From assembly GCA_031254715.1 (NCBI GenBank), contig JAIRTY010000713.1:1-5882 (forward strand): 5,882 bases of DNA. The letters run 5' to 3'. Origin of the DNA: Nocardiopsaceae bacterium (GTDB lineage Bacteria; Actinomycetota; Actinomycetes; Streptosporangiales; Streptosporangiaceae). Positions 5,223-5,882 of this stretch are shown here, one piece after another (positions within the stretch are counted from its first letter, which is position 1; each line of letters begins with the position of its first letter). Under the pieces are notes generated by a model. It ran no database searches. It saw only the letters and a list, made by a program, of their open reading frames with translations, and was not told the origin of the DNA. A program made the translations under genes and the position numbers.

Positions 5223-5882
5223 CCTGCGGGCGGGGCCCCGCCGGCCGCCGAGCGGGCCCGGGCAGCCGACAACTGCCGTTCCTGGTCGTTGCGCGTCAGC
5301 GCGGCTGCCCGCTCGAACTCGGCGCGTGCCTCGTCCACGCGGCCCAGCCTGAGCAGCAGGTCGCCGCGCACGCTGGCCAGCAGGTGATAGCCGCGCAACG
5401 CAGGCTCGGCGGCAAGCTGGTCGGCCAGGTCCAGGCCGGCCTGCGGGCCGTACGCCATGGACACGGCTACCGCGCGGTTGAGCTCGACCACCGGCGACGG
5501 CATCACCTCGGCGAGGATGCCGTACAGCGCCGTGATCCGCGCCCAGTCGGTCTCTTCCGGCCGGAAGGCCCGGGCGTGGCAGGCGGCGATGGCGGCCTGG
5601 AGCGCGTAGGGCCCGCGGGCGCCGTCGAGTTCTTCCGCCCGGGCGAGCGCGGCCAGGCCGCGGTTGATCAGCAGCCGGTCCCAGCGGGCCCGGTCCTGGT
5701 CGTTGAGCAGCACCGGCTCCCCGCCCGGCCCGGTGCGGGCCTGGATCCGGGATGCCTGGATCTCCATCAGCGCCTGCAGCCCGTGCACCTCCGGCTCGGC
5801 CGGGGCGAGCTGAGCCAGGATCCGGCCCAGCCGCAGCGCCTCCAGGCACAGGTCCGGGCGCATCCAGTCCTCGCCAGCGGTG
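5207..5882 (-). CDS. ECF42-type RNA polymerase sigma factor, C-terminal part (DUF6596/TPR-like), 5'-truncated
   Basis: This is the C-terminal 224 residues of an extracytoplasmic-function sigma factor of the ECF42 group, which directs RNA polymerase to a small set of promoters. The sigma-2 and sigma-4 domains lie beyond the right edge. The visible part carries the group's hallmarks in order: EDWMRPDLCLEALRLGRIL, EVHGLQALMEIQASR, LLNDQDRARWDR, GPYALQAAIAACHA, TDWARITALYGIL, PSPVVELNRAVAV, and a final TPR-like helix pair with LLLRLGRVDEARAEFERAAALT. The frame is open through the last base, so the ATG at 5861-5863 is internal. It stops with TGA (complement of 5207-5209). In this group the C-terminal extension is thought to control activity without a classical anti-sigma factor, and the gene often pairs with a YCII/DGPF-domain protein. 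That partner, if present, is outside the window. Convergent with the small secreted-protein remnant. Confidence 0.9.
   Translation of the reverse strand, partial: TAGEDWMRPDLCLEALRLGRILAQLAPAEPEVHGLQALMEIQASRIQARTGPGGEPVLLNDQDRARWDRLLINRGLAALARAEELDGARGPYALQAAIAACHARAFRPEETDWARITALYGILAEVMPSPVVELNRAVAVSMAYGPQAGLDLADQLAAEPALRGYHLLASVRGDLLLRLGRVDEARAEFERAAALTRNDQERQLSAARARSAAGGAPPAGQPGP

Noticed and set aside
5183..5387. Continuation of the 5013 frame to 5387 as a 124-residue protein
   Set aside because: Codon usage after about 5095 is poor in this frame, and the extension is antisense to a well-supported sigma-factor gene.

Overview
The window comes from a very high-GC actinomycete. Third codon positions are dominated by G and C, and several gene families are typical of the group: a secreted three-disulfide SGNH esterase, a class B penicillin-binding protein with an NTF2-like N-terminal domain, and an ECF sigma factor with a long C-terminal TPR-like extension. 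I cannot name the genus. No rRNA, tRNA or CRISPR array is visible.

Layout, left to right. (1) Positions 1-818 (+): the 3' part of a secreted SGNH/GDSL hydrolase whose start and signal peptide lie left of the window. (2) Positions 819-1011: a short region with a perfect GC-rich hairpin (933-949) and a 14-codon leader ORF. (3) About 1002-2233 (+): a solitary IS200/IS605-type element carrying an intact tnpB, an RNA-guided nuclease of the Cas12 ancestor family. Its right end has the IS608-like arrangement of a GAAT guide, a hairpin and a TCAA cleavage site. No tnpA is present. (4) Positions 2230-3939 (-): a penicillin-binding transpeptidase that converges on tnpB with no spacer. Its stop codon lies inside the TCAA right terminus of the element. 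(5) Positions 3940-4067: a divergent intergenic region. (6) Positions 4068-4856 (+): a metallo-beta-lactamase-fold hydrolase resembling YhfI or RNase Z, not a beta-lactamase. (7) Positions 5013-5182 (+): a tiny secreted-protein gene with a strong ribosome binding site and signal peptide but an apparent frameshift. (8) Positions 5207-5882 (-): the C-terminal part of an ECF42-type sigma factor that runs off the right edge.

The most interesting part is the tnpB/PBP junction. The right-end RNA expected from this element would carry a guide beginning at 2234, which is the 3' end of the PBP gene. If the left boundary is the TTAC at 998-1001, the IS608-type target, removing the element joins TTAC to AGGTGG and restores a PBP ending CTG-TAA. 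The inserted allele instead ends CTT-TGA, with those last bases supplied by the element. The insertion would therefore leave the PBP protein unchanged, and TnpB would be programmed to cut the empty allele. The remaining genes look like ordinary chromosomal cell-envelope and regulatory genes, with no evidence that they form one pathway.
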